Below, piece by piece: positions 1 to 7,603 of a DNA stretch of 64,000 nt. The number at the start of each line of letters is the position of its first letter. Position 1 is the first letter of the stretch. The stretch spans positions 1-64,000 of the forward strand of contig JADJRC010000019.1 in the NCBI GenBank assembly GCA_016712415.1, in the 5' to 3' direction. A model generated the notes under the pieces. It saw only the letters and a list, made by a program, of their open reading frames with translations. It was not told the origin of the DNA and ran no database searches. Source of the DNA: Lewinellaceae bacterium. GTDB lineage: Bacteria; Bacteroidota; Bacteroidia; Chitinophagales; Saprospiraceae. The position numbers and the translations under genes are program-made.

Positions 1-699
1 GGTATTTTTCTGGATAAGGAGAAGGCAGGCCTGCACCTGCAGGCCGGCGCGAAGCGCGTGATCCTTTCCGCTCCGCCCAAAACCGACGACGTGCCCACCT
101 TCGTGATCGGCGCCAACGCAGACCAGATCAAGGATACCGATCTGATTATTTCCAACGCCTCCTGCACCACCAACTGCCTCGTTCCGATGATTATGACACT
201 GGACAAGGCGTTCGGAGTGGAACAGTTCTTCATGAACACCATCCACGCCTACACTGCCGACCAGAACCTGCAGGACGCACCGCACAAAGACCTGCGTCGC
301 GCCCGTGCCGCCGCCCAGAACATCGTACCTACCAGCACCGGCGCTGCCAAGGCTGTGACGATGGTAGCACCCCACCTCAAGGGCAAGATCGCGGCACACT
401 CGCTTCGTATTCCGGTGGCTACCGGTTCGATCACCGACTGCGTCTGCACGATCAAAAAGGCCGCTACCGTTGAAGAGATCAATGCTGTCTTCAAGGCTGC
501 CGCCGAAAGCCACCTGAAAGGCATCATGGAATACAACACCGATGAAATCGTTTCCAGCGATATCGTGCGCAACACACACTCGGTTATTTTCGACGCACCG
601 CTGACCCAGGCCAACGGCAATACCTGCCGCATCGTGGGCTGGTACGACAACGAAGCCGGCTATTCGGCGCGTTTGGCCCAACTGTGCGCCATGGTTTAA
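1..699 (+). CDS. gap: glyceraldehyde-3-phosphate dehydrogenase, 3' part
   Basis: The frame is open from base 1, so the N-terminal Rossmann half lies outside the window; the GTG at 58 is an internal Val codon, not a start. What remains is about 232 residues, covering the end of the NAD domain and the whole catalytic domain. The active-site signature SNASCTTNC is present, with the nucleophilic Cys encoded at 163-165, followed by the conserved AAAQNIVPTSTGAAKAV and the C-terminal WYDNEAGYSAR. The enzyme oxidises glyceraldehyde 3-phosphate to 1,3-bisphosphoglycerate in glycolysis. It is followed after 94 bases by pgk, the next step of the pathway, so the two are probably co-transcribed. Family assignment is secure. 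Confidence 0.97.
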   Translation, partial: GIFLDKEKAGLHLQAGAKRVILSAPPKTDDVPTFVIGANADQIKDTDLIISNASCTTNCLVPMIMTLDKAFGVEQFFMNTIHAYTADQNLQDAPHKDLRRARAAAQNIVPTSTGAAKAVTMVAPHLKGKIAAHSLRIPVATGSITDCVCTIKKAATVEEINAVFKAAAESHLKGIMEYNTDEIVSSDIVRNTHSVIFDAPLTQANGNTCRIVGWYDNEAGYSARLAQLCAMV

Positions 700-704
700 A
701 ATCA

Positions 705-747
705 GTCGGGATCGGAATGCTCCAATTCTGAAAATTCCGATCCCGAC
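705..747 (+). terminator. gap-pgk intergenic hairpin (attenuator or processing site)
   Basis: A perfect 14-bp inverted repeat (705-718 against 734-747, GTCGGGATCGGAAT) with a 15-base loop starts five bases after the gap stop codon. No T-run follows, and pgk lies directly downstream, so partial termination or mRNA stabilisation fits better than full termination. The right arm belongs to a 25-bp direct repeat (see separate entry). Confidence 0.5.
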
Positions 748-791
748 ATTAATATTCTGCCCATTCTCCAATTCTGAAAATTCTGATCCCG
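721..791 (+). repeat. 25-bp direct repeat in front of pgk
   Basis: The block 721-745 (TCCAATTCTGAAAATTCCGA followed by TCCCG) is repeated at 767-791 with a single C to T difference. The second copy ends two bases before the pgk start codon. The right arm of the gap-pgk hairpin falls in the first copy, so the second copy can offer an alternative pairing partner. No ribosome-binding sequence is evident between the second copy and the ATG. Confidence 0.8.
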
Positions 792-793
792 CG

Positions 794-1996
794 ATGAATA
801 TAAATTTCAAAGACAAAAAAGCCCTCGTCCGCGTCGACTTCAATGTGCCGCTCGACAAGGAATTCAGGATTACGGACGATACCCGTATCCGTGAGGCCTT
901 GCCTACGATACGCTATATCCTGGATCAGGGCGGTTCGGCAATACTGATGTCGCACCTCGGTCGGCCACTGGAAAAACGAAACGCTGACGGCAGCATCAAC
1001 AGGCAGAAATTCACCCTGAACCATTTGGTGAAACACCTGCGCAAGAAACTCAAAGCAAAGGTTCACTTTGCAGATGATTGCGTCGGCAAAATGGCCGTGA
1101 AGAAAGCCGCTGCGCTGAAGCCCGGCGAGGTGCTGTTGCTGGAAAATACGCGTTTCTACGCCGAGGAAGAAAGCGGCGACCCGGGATTTGCCGAAAAACT
1201 CGCCAAACTCGGCGATATCTATGTCAACGATGCCTTTGGTACGGCGCACCGCGCGCATGCCAGTACGACCATCGTGGCCAATTATTTCGATAAAGCCCAC
1301 AAAACCTTTGGGTTCCTCATGGAACGCGAGATCGAAAATGCGACCCGCGCCATGAAAAGTCCGGAGAAACCGGTCACCTGCGTGACGGGCGGTTCGAAGG
1401 TGAGCGACAAGATCATGCTGCTGGAGAAGTTTCTCGACTACGCAGACAACATCCTCATCGGCGGGGCTATGGCCTATACTTTTTTTCTGGCCAAAAAAGG
1501 TGCGGTCGGCAATTCGCTCGTGGAAGCCGACAAGTTGAAAACTGCCCGGGATTTTCTGAAAAAGGCAAAAGATGCGGGGGTGAAAGTATTACTGCCGCGC
1601 GATTCGGTGTGCGGCGACAAGTTTGCCGCTGATGCCGGCGTACAGGTATGCCCAAGCAACCAGATCCCTGACGGCTGGATGGGTCTTGATATCGGCCCTG
1701 CTGCCGCGAAATCATTCGCGACGGTGATTCGCAAAAGCAAAACGGTGATCTGGAACGGCCCGATGGGGGTGTTCGAGATGCCCGCATTTGCCAACGGCAC
1801 CAAAGTTGTTGCAAAGGCCTGCGCCTCTGCTACCAGGAAGGGCGCGTTCACCATGGTTGGGGGCGGTGATTCGGTGGCAGCCGTAAACCAGCTCAAACTG
1901 GCCAAAAAAGTCAGTTTTGTCAGCACGGGCGGCGGCGCCATGCTGGAGTTTCTGGAAGGAAAGGAATTGCCGGGGATAAAGGCGATTGCGGGGTAA
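794..1996 (+). CDS. pgk: phosphoglycerate kinase
   Basis: Transfers the acyl phosphate of 1,3-bisphosphoglycerate to ADP, giving 3-phosphoglycerate and ATP, in the cytoplasm. The 400 residues match the family's usual length. Conserved pieces in order are RVDFNVPLD near residue 13, MSHLGRP near 53, LLENTRF near 116, the TVIWNGPMG segment near 316 and the nucleotide-binding GGGDSVAA near 353. The ATG at 794 gives the normal N-terminus. It lies downstream of gap in the same direction, separated by a hairpin and a direct repeat that may adjust its expression. Nothing in the catalytic motifs looks unusual. Confidence 0.98.
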   Translation: MNINFKDKKALVRVDFNVPLDKEFRITDDTRIREALPTIRYILDQGGSAILMSHLGRPLEKRNADGSINRQKFTLNHLVKHLRKKLKAKVHFADDCVGKMAVKKAAALKPGEVLLLENTRFYAEEESGDPGFAEKLAKLGDIYVNDAFGTAHRAHASTTIVANYFDKAHKTFGFLMEREIENATRAMKSPEKPVTCVTGGSKVSDKIMLLEKFLDYADNILIGGAMAYTFFLAKKGAVGNSLVEADKLKTARDFLKKAKDAGVKVLLPRDSVCGDKFAADAGVQVCPSNQIPDGWMGLDIGPAAAKSFATVIRKSKTVIWNGPMGVFEMPAFANGTKVVAKACASATRKGAFTMVGGGDSVAAVNQLKLAKKVSFVSTGGGAMLEFLEGKELPGIKAIAG

Positions 1997-2023
1997 TTGA
2001 GCAGGAGTCATCCCGAATTTATT

Positions 2024-2096
2024 TCCCGCAGATACCCGCAGAAAAAAACCGCAGATTGCCGCAGATTTGGTAATATTCTGCGCATTTCTGCGGGTA
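2024..2096. repeat. CCGCAGAT-type interspersed repeat, copy 1
   Basis: Contains four close copies of CCGCAGA and a 12-bp perfect inverted repeat (TACCCGCAGAAA at 2033-2044, TTTCTGCGGGTA at 2085-2096). A diverged relative with the same order of words (ACCCGCAGAT, ACCGCAGATT, then CTGCGCATTTCT) occurs at about 17790-17868 behind another gene. The placement downstream of coding regions suggests a mobile or amplified non-coding repeat family. Confidence 0.6.
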
Positions 2097-2347
2097 ACAC
2101 AATAGCGTTGTTGCGATATAACTGATTGAAAATCAGTGTCTTTTAATAAATCCATCCAGCCACTCGCTTATTCATCTGATGACTACAGTCATCTGATGAA
2201 TGATCAACTCAAATTGGGGGCAGTACCGATAAAAGAACCCGCAGATTGCAACTTGGGCTAACTAATTGATTATCAATCCACAACAGCGCTAATGCCTACG
2301 CGAAATTCGGGATGACTCATGTTATGCTGCGTCGTTTCTTCAAACAG

Positions 2348-2380
2348 AACCGGAGAAATCCACACGGGATTTCTCCGGTT
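2348..2380. terminator. bidirectional terminator-like hairpin
   Basis: A perfect 14-bp inverted repeat (AACCGGAGAAATCC at 2348-2361, its complement at 2367-2380) with a 5-base loop. It sits between the convergent pgk and the 2468-2929 gene. The plus side is followed by CATTGTTTTG, a modest T-rich tail. Confidence 0.65.
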
Positions 2381-2467
2381 CATTGTTTTGGGTATTGAGC
2401 TTCTGCATTTGTAACTGGCAGGGATTCCACCATTGAAAATAAATATCTCAACCGCAGAGATATGCAA

Positions 2468-2929
2468 CTAGGACGGGTGTACCTGCGCTGCGAAAGTCGC
2501 CTCAGTAAGCGGATTGGGATGCCCGGTATGATTAGTCAGCAAATCAGTCAGGTTTACATCGTATCCGGCAATGTGAGCTCTGACAAGCGCAGTACCTGCA
2601 GGCCGGACCGCGCTTGACCTGAAGAAGAAATTTACGGTGTCCTGAGAACTATGGGCATTAATGTTGATAGGGAGAGAGGTAAATAACGTCCCAAATGTTC
2701 CAGCACCGCCAGTTCGACTTACCTCCACTCCATTAATACCTATAACATGAAGCGTCACACCGGTCAGATTGAGGTGGCCATTGTTTCTTATTCTTACCTG
2801 AAATAAGACATTTTCGTTGACGTTGATCGCCGTACCGGGCGGGTTAACATCAACTATGCTTAATTGTACGCTGGCAGCAGGATAAGCGCTGACACCAGCA
2901 GCGAAATCATCAAAATACGGCATTTTCAA
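2468..2929 (-). CDS. small Ig-like/CARDB-like protein of unknown function
   Basis: The 153-residue product resembles a single CARDB/Ig-type beta-sandwich. It has the pattern of an adhesion-module strand set: VQLSIVDVNPPG, then a FQVRIRNNGHLNLTGVTLHV stretch, then a VNFFFRSSAVRPAGTALVRA stretch. Such modules usually sit in larger exported proteins, but this one has no signal peptide, lipobox or sorting domain and starts MKMPYFDDFAAG, so its location is unclear. It lies 147 bases downstream of the recombinase gene on the same strand and could be cargo carried with it. It may also be a fragment of a longer surface protein. The domain assignment rests on pattern only. Confidence 0.5.
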   Translation of the reverse strand: MKMPYFDDFAAGVSAYPAASVQLSIVDVNPPGTAINVNENVLFQVRIRNNGHLNLTGVTLHVIGINGVEVSRTGGAGTFGTLFTSLPININAHSSQDTVNFFFRSSAVRPAGTALVRAHIAGYDVNLTDLLTNHTGHPNPLTEATFAAQVHPS

Positions 2930-3076
2930 GAGTTTTTAGTAGGTGAATATTGATTTGTTTCTTTCCTTTTTGACGAAGGCATCAAGGAAATTTTCTTAAA
3001 TATCCATCCCTTTCTTCAAATTCCGCACCTGCATTACGTCAAACCACCTCCAAACAGCCGTGTTCACGCAATTAAA

Positions 3077-3895
3077 TCAACAATCCAATTCATCCATCGG
3101 GCTGGCCACTCGCTGATTTTTTTTGTGCGCAAGGTGGGTATAAATGCCCGTCGTCCTTAGCGATTCATGGCCGAGCAACTCTTGCACATGGTGAATATCA
3201 GTGCCTTGCTCCAGTAAGTGGGTGGCAAAACTATGGCGCAGGGTGCGCACGGTGGCGATCTCCCGTATACCTGCCTTTTGCACGGCCTGCTTAAAAACTG
3301 CCTCTACACTTCTGCCGGAATAGGGTCCGCCTTTGCGGCCTTCGTATAGCCAGTAGCTGATGCTGTATTCGTGGAGATATTCACGCAGACAGGTAGCCAT
3401 TTTTTCCGACAGGAGGGAATAGCGATCTTTTTTGCCCCGCCGGCCTTCGACAAACACGCGCTTGCGGTCGAATTGAATGTCCTCCCTGCGCAGGCTGGTT
3501 AGTTCACTCAGGCGCAGTCCGGCGGAATAAATCAACATGAGCATGGAACGGTGCTTTACGTTCCTCACGGCTTTAAAAATGCAGGCAATCTGCGCGCCGC
3601 TGAGCACATGGGGCAGTTTGGCAGCCGCTTTTGGCCGCAGACCACTGAAATCTGTATGGCGACAAAGGAGGTGTTCGAAGTAAAAACGGATGGCGTTCAA
3701 AGCCTGCTGCTGTGTAGCCTCTGCCCAGTGCTTTTCCCGGGCTTGTTGGCGCAGGTAGATTCCTACATCTTCCTCCTCAATGGCGTGGAGATTTTTTTTG
3801 GAGAAAAACGCAAAAAAAGAACGGAGATGACTGCCATACGATTTTATGGTGCGCCGGCTGTATTTGCAGGAAGCTAATGCATGTTCTGCCGACAA
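3077..3895 (-). CDS. tyrosine recombinase (XerC/D-like integrase)
   Basis: Site-specific recombinase with an N-terminal SAM-like core-binding domain (about 1-90) and a C-terminal catalytic domain. Visible catalytic residues are Arg128 (GLRLSEL), Lys155/156 (GRRGKKDR), Arg220 and His221 (TLRHSFATHLLE), His243 (LGHES) and the nucleophile Tyr252 (IYTHL). The His of the usual HxxR box is an Arg (217) here. The first listed codon, 3895, is TTG. The frame stays open upstream to 4000 without any ATG, and the extension (about ALSDAHQAELLSAEH) looks like genuine core-binding-domain sequence, so translation may begin further upstream at a non-ATG codon such as CTG at 3922. No tRNA, att repeats or phage genes are seen nearby, so it is an orphan integrase. 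Confidence 0.88.
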   Translation of the reverse strand: MSAEHALASCKYSRRTIKSYGSHLRSFFAFFSKKNLHAIEEEDVGIYLRQQAREKHWAEATQQQALNAIRFYFEHLLCRHTDFSGLRPKAAAKLPHVLSGAQIACIFKAVRNVKHRSMLMLIYSAGLRLSELTSLRREDIQFDRKRVFVEGRRGKKDRYSLLSEKMATCLREYLHEYSISYWLYEGRKGGPYSGRSVEAVFKQAVQKAGIREIATVRTLRHSFATHLLEQGTDIHHVQELLGHESLRTTGIYTHLAHKKNQRVASPMDELDC

Positions 3896-4000
3896 GAGTT
3901 CAGCCTGGTGTGCGTCTGACAGGGCGGGGGGAGGAGCTACTGCCCGCCCTTTTTCCGAATTATCGGGAAGGGAGCTGGGGTTCTCAAGGTATTTGGTTTT

Positions 4001-4201
4001 TTAGTGTTTGCAAAAATACCCCTGCACGAAGCGCCTGATTTTTTAGCCCGGTTAATTCTTGATTAAAAAACAATAAACTTTGAATTACTTGTTGAAAAGC
4101 AGGGGCTTTGCAAAGAAAGCCTGCGCAAACCAGCAATGTTTTAAGTGTACACCTGCGGGAAAATCAGAAGGCGCTCAAGATTGTAAAAGAAAACGAGCAG
4201 A
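4001..4201. other. intergenic region, no gene seen
   Basis: About 200 AT-rich bases between the stop of the YfhO-type gene and the recombinase promoter region. Apart from the TATTTTTG box I see no gene, repeat or convincing terminator. Confidence 0.5.
4011..4018 (-). promoter_or_regulatory. possible promoter -7 box (TATTTTTG) for the recombinase
   Basis: Read on the minus strand this is TATTTTTG, an exact match to the Bacteroidota TAnnTTTG box, just upstream of the TAA at 4001-4003 that opens the recombinase frame. No TTTG is seen at the usual -33 spacing. A start site near 4004 would leave almost no leader, which fits translation starting inside the open extension. Confidence 0.35.
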
Positions 4202-6742
4202 TCAGCTCTTTCCTTTTTTTCCACCTTTAGCCACCTTTGGCGTTGCGGCACGTGCCGGACGCTCCTTCTTTTCCGGTTCCACATCGGTCAGGCGGTTAGG
4301 GTCGTCAAGCGTATGTTTGCGGAACCACAGGAACAGGCCACCGAAGAACAACAGCAGGGCCAGCACTGATGCGGCTTTGGAAATGGTTTCGCCGAGATAG
4401 AACGACTGCGGTTCAAAACGCATTTCGAGTTTCATGTTCTGTCCTGCGGGCAGCCGCATGGCGCGCAGCAGGTAGTCGGCCTTGACAAAATCGGCGGCAG
4501 GCTGGCCGTTGATGGAACATTTCCAGCCTTTGGAGGGTGGATAGTATATCTCGGAGAACACGGCGAGTTGGTCGGATTGGGCCGAATACTCGTACTCCAT
4601 TTTGTCCGGATGATAGGCAGTAAGCCGGATGGTGGCCGTGCTGTCGGGCCGGATATCCAAACCACCCAGCGCCGCTTCGTATGATCGCTGAATCAGGGCG
4701 CTGTCGCGGAAATTCAAACCGGCCATTGCGTCGAGTTCCGCATCACCGGTCTCAACTGTTTTAAAACCTTTTACAAACCAGGCGTTGCCCAGGGCTGCCG
4801 GGTTGTTTATCAGTTCTCCAGAGGGCTTGACAAGGTATTTTGCGTTGAACAACCCCGCCATCTTCATTATACCGGGCAGGTATCGCTCATCTTCGGGATA
4901 TACGTCGCCGAAGTACTTGTCGATCATATCCTGGTAGCGCTGCAATTTGGCGGCATGGTAGCCGCTCAGGCTTTTATGGAAGTACGACGCAGCGGCATTG
5001 ACCGTCATTTTGCCCCTGGCATAATCGAGTACCCGGTAATGGATATCTTTATCTTTCCTGATCTCGGTGTCGAACGGCTGCGCCTGAGGAGGAGCAGTTG
5101 CCGATTTTTTGTTTTCATAATTGCTTGCATCGAGGGTGCGGTTGCAAACGAGCCAATGATCGGTCAGACCCAGCAGGGCGATGGCGCCTACGGCAAGTCC
5201 GGCTTTCAGGCTGCCTTTGAGGTAAAACCACAGGAGCCCCGCAGCAGCCAACACAAAACCGATGGAGCGGAAGGCATCGCCGCGAACATACGCGGAGCGG
5301 TCATTTTTCAAGGCGCTCAACAGGTCGGGTACCTGCTCCAGCATATTGTCGCGCTGTCCGGCATCCGGTGCAAACATGATAGCCAGCAGGCAAAGCAGTA
5401 CGGTGACACCAGTAGCAATACCCAGCATACGTTTTTTTCTTTCCGGCGCGATATCCGGATCGGCCATTTTCTGTAGCCCCAGGGCCGCAAGTGCGGCAAA
5501 GCAAAGTTGCCCCATACCCATTGCCATCGAGACCGCACGGAATTTGTTGAACATGGGAAAATAATCGTACAGCAGATGGTTGAGGAAAAAGTTTTTTCCC
5601 CATGCCAGGGAGACCATGAAAGCGCCACCCGCCAGCAGCCACCATTTTACGTCGCCGGGTACCAGCAATGCGCCGAGCAGGAACAGGAAACACACAATAG
5701 CGCCGAAATAGATGGCCGTACCGACAAACGGCTGATCGCCGGTGTACATCAGCACAGCGGTTTGCTGGTCTGCCTGTTCCGGTGGCAGCTGCTGACTGTA
5801 CTTTTGGATAAATGTTTTGTACAGGCTTGTGTTTTTATACGTTTCATTGGCGCCGCCGCCGGCATAGTGCGGCACGAGTAAAGTAAAACTTTCGCCGACA
5901 CCGTAACTCCAGCCAAACAAATAATCGCGATTCAACCCGTCGCCTCTTTCTGCATCCTTGCTGAGTTCGGATTTGCCGCGGATCGTCTCCTGGCTGTATT
6001 CGTAGGTGGGCCACAACCTGGAGGTGTTGCAGGCAAAACCTAAAGCGATGGCCAGGCCGCTGACAACCAGTGCTTTGCCCCAGGAAACAAATGCCTTGTG
6101 CCTTAAAGCATCGGCAAACCGGGCCAGAAAATAAATACCCGACAACAGCAGCGTATAATACGTAATCTGGACGTGGTTGGCGTTCAGTTGCATGGCAATA
6201 AACAGGGCCAGAAGTCCTCCGCCGAGCCATAACCGGCCGTTGAACACAAGCACCAATCCTGCCAGTACGCCGGGCGCCAGCGCCAGAGCGGCCATTTTGG
6301 TCGAGTGGCCGGCTTCCAGAATATCGACGTTGTACGACGTGATCCCGAAGGCCACAGCGCCGAACAGGGCGACCCGCCAGTCGGCATTCAATACGCTCAA
6401 CAGCAGATAAAGACAGAACATGGCCACAAACACCTGCGCCCAGGCTGCCGTATAGTCGGTCCACAGAAAAAGGGTTTTGTAAACGGGCTTGGTAAGGTTG
6501 CCCGTTACCGGAGAGTATATCTGATACCCCGGCATGCCGCCAAAGGTACTGTTGGTCCAAAGTGGCGCCTTGCCATCTTTTTTCAGGTATTCCTGTATTT
6601 CCGTTTGCATGCCGCGCGCGCGGTCGTTATCCGGCTGGCTCAATACTTTCCCGTTGAATGCATTGGGCGCGAAATAAACTGCTGAAACGATCATCAAAAC
6701 GACGACAGCGATCAGATGGGGGATGATTTTTTTGAAATCCAT
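4202..6742 (-). CDS. YfhO-family polytopic membrane protein
   Basis: An 846-residue inner-membrane protein matching the bacterial YfhO family, whose members resemble GT-C glycosyltransferases using polyprenyl-phosphate sugars. The first helix is at residues 8-25 (PHLIAVVVLMIVSAVYF). It is followed by an extracytoplasmic loop with the GGMPGYQ motif typical of the family, about a dozen further hydrophobic helices up to about residue 540, and a large soluble region (about 550-790) with a beta-rich YSAQSDQLAVFSEIYYP stretch. A last helix near 800-820 precedes a very basic tail (EKKERPARAATPKVAKGGKKGKS region). The substrate is unknown. In this phylum such proteins often occur singly outside polysaccharide loci, as here. 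The ATG at 6742 gives the expected positive-inside start. Confidence 0.85.
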   Translation of the reverse strand: MDFKKIIPHLIAVVVLMIVSAVYFAPNAFNGKVLSQPDNDRARGMQTEIQEYLKKDGKAPLWTNSTFGGMPGYQIYSPVTGNLTKPVYKTLFLWTDYTAAWAQVFVAMFCLYLLLSVLNADWRVALFGAVAFGITSYNVDILEAGHSTKMAALALAPGVLAGLVLVFNGRLWLGGGLLALFIAMQLNANHVQITYYTLLLSGIYFLARFADALRHKAFVSWGKALVVSGLAIALGFACNTSRLWPTYEYSQETIRGKSELSKDAERGDGLNRDYLFGWSYGVGESFTLLVPHYAGGGANETYKNTSLYKTFIQKYSQQLPPEQADQQTAVLMYTGDQPFVGTAIYFGAIVCFLFLLGALLVPGDVKWWLLAGGAFMVSLAWGKNFFLNHLLYDYFPMFNKFRAVSMAMGMGQLCFAALAALGLQKMADPDIAPERKKRMLGIATGVTVLLCLLAIMFAPDAGQRDNMLEQVPDLLSALKNDRSAYVRGDAFRSIGFVLAAAGLLWFYLKGSLKAGLAVGAIALLGLTDHWLVCNRTLDASNYENKKSATAPPQAQPFDTEIRKDKDIHYRVLDYARGKMTVNAAASYFHKSLSGYHAAKLQRYQDMIDKYFGDVYPEDERYLPGIMKMAGLFNAKYLVKPSGELINNPAALGNAWFVKGFKTVETGDAELDAMAGLNFRDSALIQRSYEAALGGLDIRPDSTATIRLTAYHPDKMEYEYSAQSDQLAVFSEIYYPPSKGWKCSINGQPAADFVKADYLLRAMRLPAGQNMKLEMRFEPQSFYLGETISKAASVLALLLFFGGLFLWFRKHTLDDPNRLTDVEPEKKERPARAATPKVAKGGKKGKS

Positions 6743-6832
6743 GTCATTGAAAATATGGCGTGGCAGAAACGGTGTTTTCTATCAGTGTCAAAAGAATGGG
6801 GCGAAGGTATTGAAATGTTTCCGGAGCTGGAC

Positions 6833-7483
6833 TCAGTTGAGGTGCTGCGAAATATTGCGCAGCACATCGGCGGGAATTTCATGCCCGCCGTCAAAGGGTT
6901 TTTCTTCGAAATCGACACCGTTTTTGTCTTCGATCTCCTGAAGGGTGGATAGGTGGTCGGGTGTCAGGAAAGGGTCGCTCGTGCCATACAGCAAATAGAG
7001 GTTTTTGTCGTGCAGATAATTGCGGTGTTCTGCATAATTGAGGTCTTCAGGAGGCATTCCGGCCCACAGTATCATATCGTGGAAGTGCGGATGGTTGCGC
7101 AGCGCCCAGCGGCAGACGGTCGCAGTGCCCTGGGAAAAGCCCAGCAGTACGATACGAACATCATAGGGTAGCAATTCCGTGAATTGGTTGTAGAGCGTTT
7201 GCAGGAAATAAGCGTAGTCGGCGATCTGGCCTTCCCGGTGGTGGCGGGTCATCCAATTGGCTGCTACCGATCCGCTGAATCCCTTTTTATAAAAATAATT
7301 CATGCCTTCGGGTGCGACGATGAGGGTTTTGCCGTCGTCGAGTTGCCTGAAGTTTTCCACAAATTCAGAGGCCAGTTGCGCGTAGCCGTGGCAAACGATC
7401 CACAACTGCCGGATATGAATGCCGGGCTCGCCCAACAGGCAGTAATAAGCGGTTTTGGAAACGGTAATTTTTTGATACTCCAT
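6833..7483 (-). CDS. alpha/beta-hydrolase, phospholipase/carboxylesterase type
   Basis: A 216-residue serine esterase. The nucleophile elbow is GFSQGTAT, the acid is probably the Asp in YGTSDPFLT, and the His is in GGHEIP. This order and the WIVCHGYAQ start of the fold match the predicted esterase/thioesterase branch (YpfH/Est-like). The frame is open further upstream to a TTG at 7540, but the first ATG (7483, MEYQKITVS) gives the normal family N-terminus and is preferred. It is cytoplasmic, with no signal peptide, and the natural substrate cannot be inferred. It lies upstream of the YfhO-type gene on the same strand, with 90 bases between them. Confidence 0.85.
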   Translation of the reverse strand: MEYQKITVSKTAYYCLLGEPGIHIRQLWIVCHGYAQLASEFVENFRQLDDGKTLIVAPEGMNYFYKKGFSGSVAANWMTRHHREGQIADYAYFLQTLYNQFTELLPYDVRIVLLGFSQGTATVCRWALRNHPHFHDMILWAGMPPEDLNYAEHRNYLHDKNLYLLYGTSDPFLTPDHLSTLQEIEDKNGVDFEEKPFDGGHEIPADVLRNISQHLN

Positions 7484-7577
7484 TGTACATGCATCTTGCG
7501 GGAAGGCCCGAAGATATAAAAATAAGCGCCTAATCGACAAAACCCGTTTTGCCGGACCGGGCGAATAGCACTTCGCC

Positions 7578-7585
7578 TATTTTTG
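7578..7585 (+). promoter_or_regulatory. possible promoter -7 box (TATTTTTG)
   Basis: An exact TAnnTTTG match 18 bases before the preferred ATG (7604) of the T9SS surface protein. A TTG at 7549-7551 is somewhat too far upstream (26 bases) to be a standard -33 element. It would imply a very short leader. Confidence 0.4.
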
Positions 7586-7603
7586 CTTACACAAAACTAC
7601 TGC

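Larger units (their letters stand above)
1997..2467. other. intergenic region with repeats and hairpins, no supported gene
   Basis: This 471-base stretch between pgk and the convergent CARDB-like gene holds a CCGCAGAT-rich repeat (2024-2096), two copies of TCATCTGATGA (2172-2182 and 2189-2199) around a small hairpin, another CCCGCAGATT at about 2239, and a strong terminator-like palindrome at 2348-2380. A 64-codon minus-strand open frame (2273-2467) crosses the palindrome, has no recognisable domain and is not called. Confidence 0.6.

Noticed and set aside
2120..2168. Recombinase 3'-end remnant or att-like site
   Set aside because: A short match (GCGAGTGGC then GATGGAT on the minus strand) to the end of the recombinase gene exists, but spacing differs and the match is too short to separate from chance.
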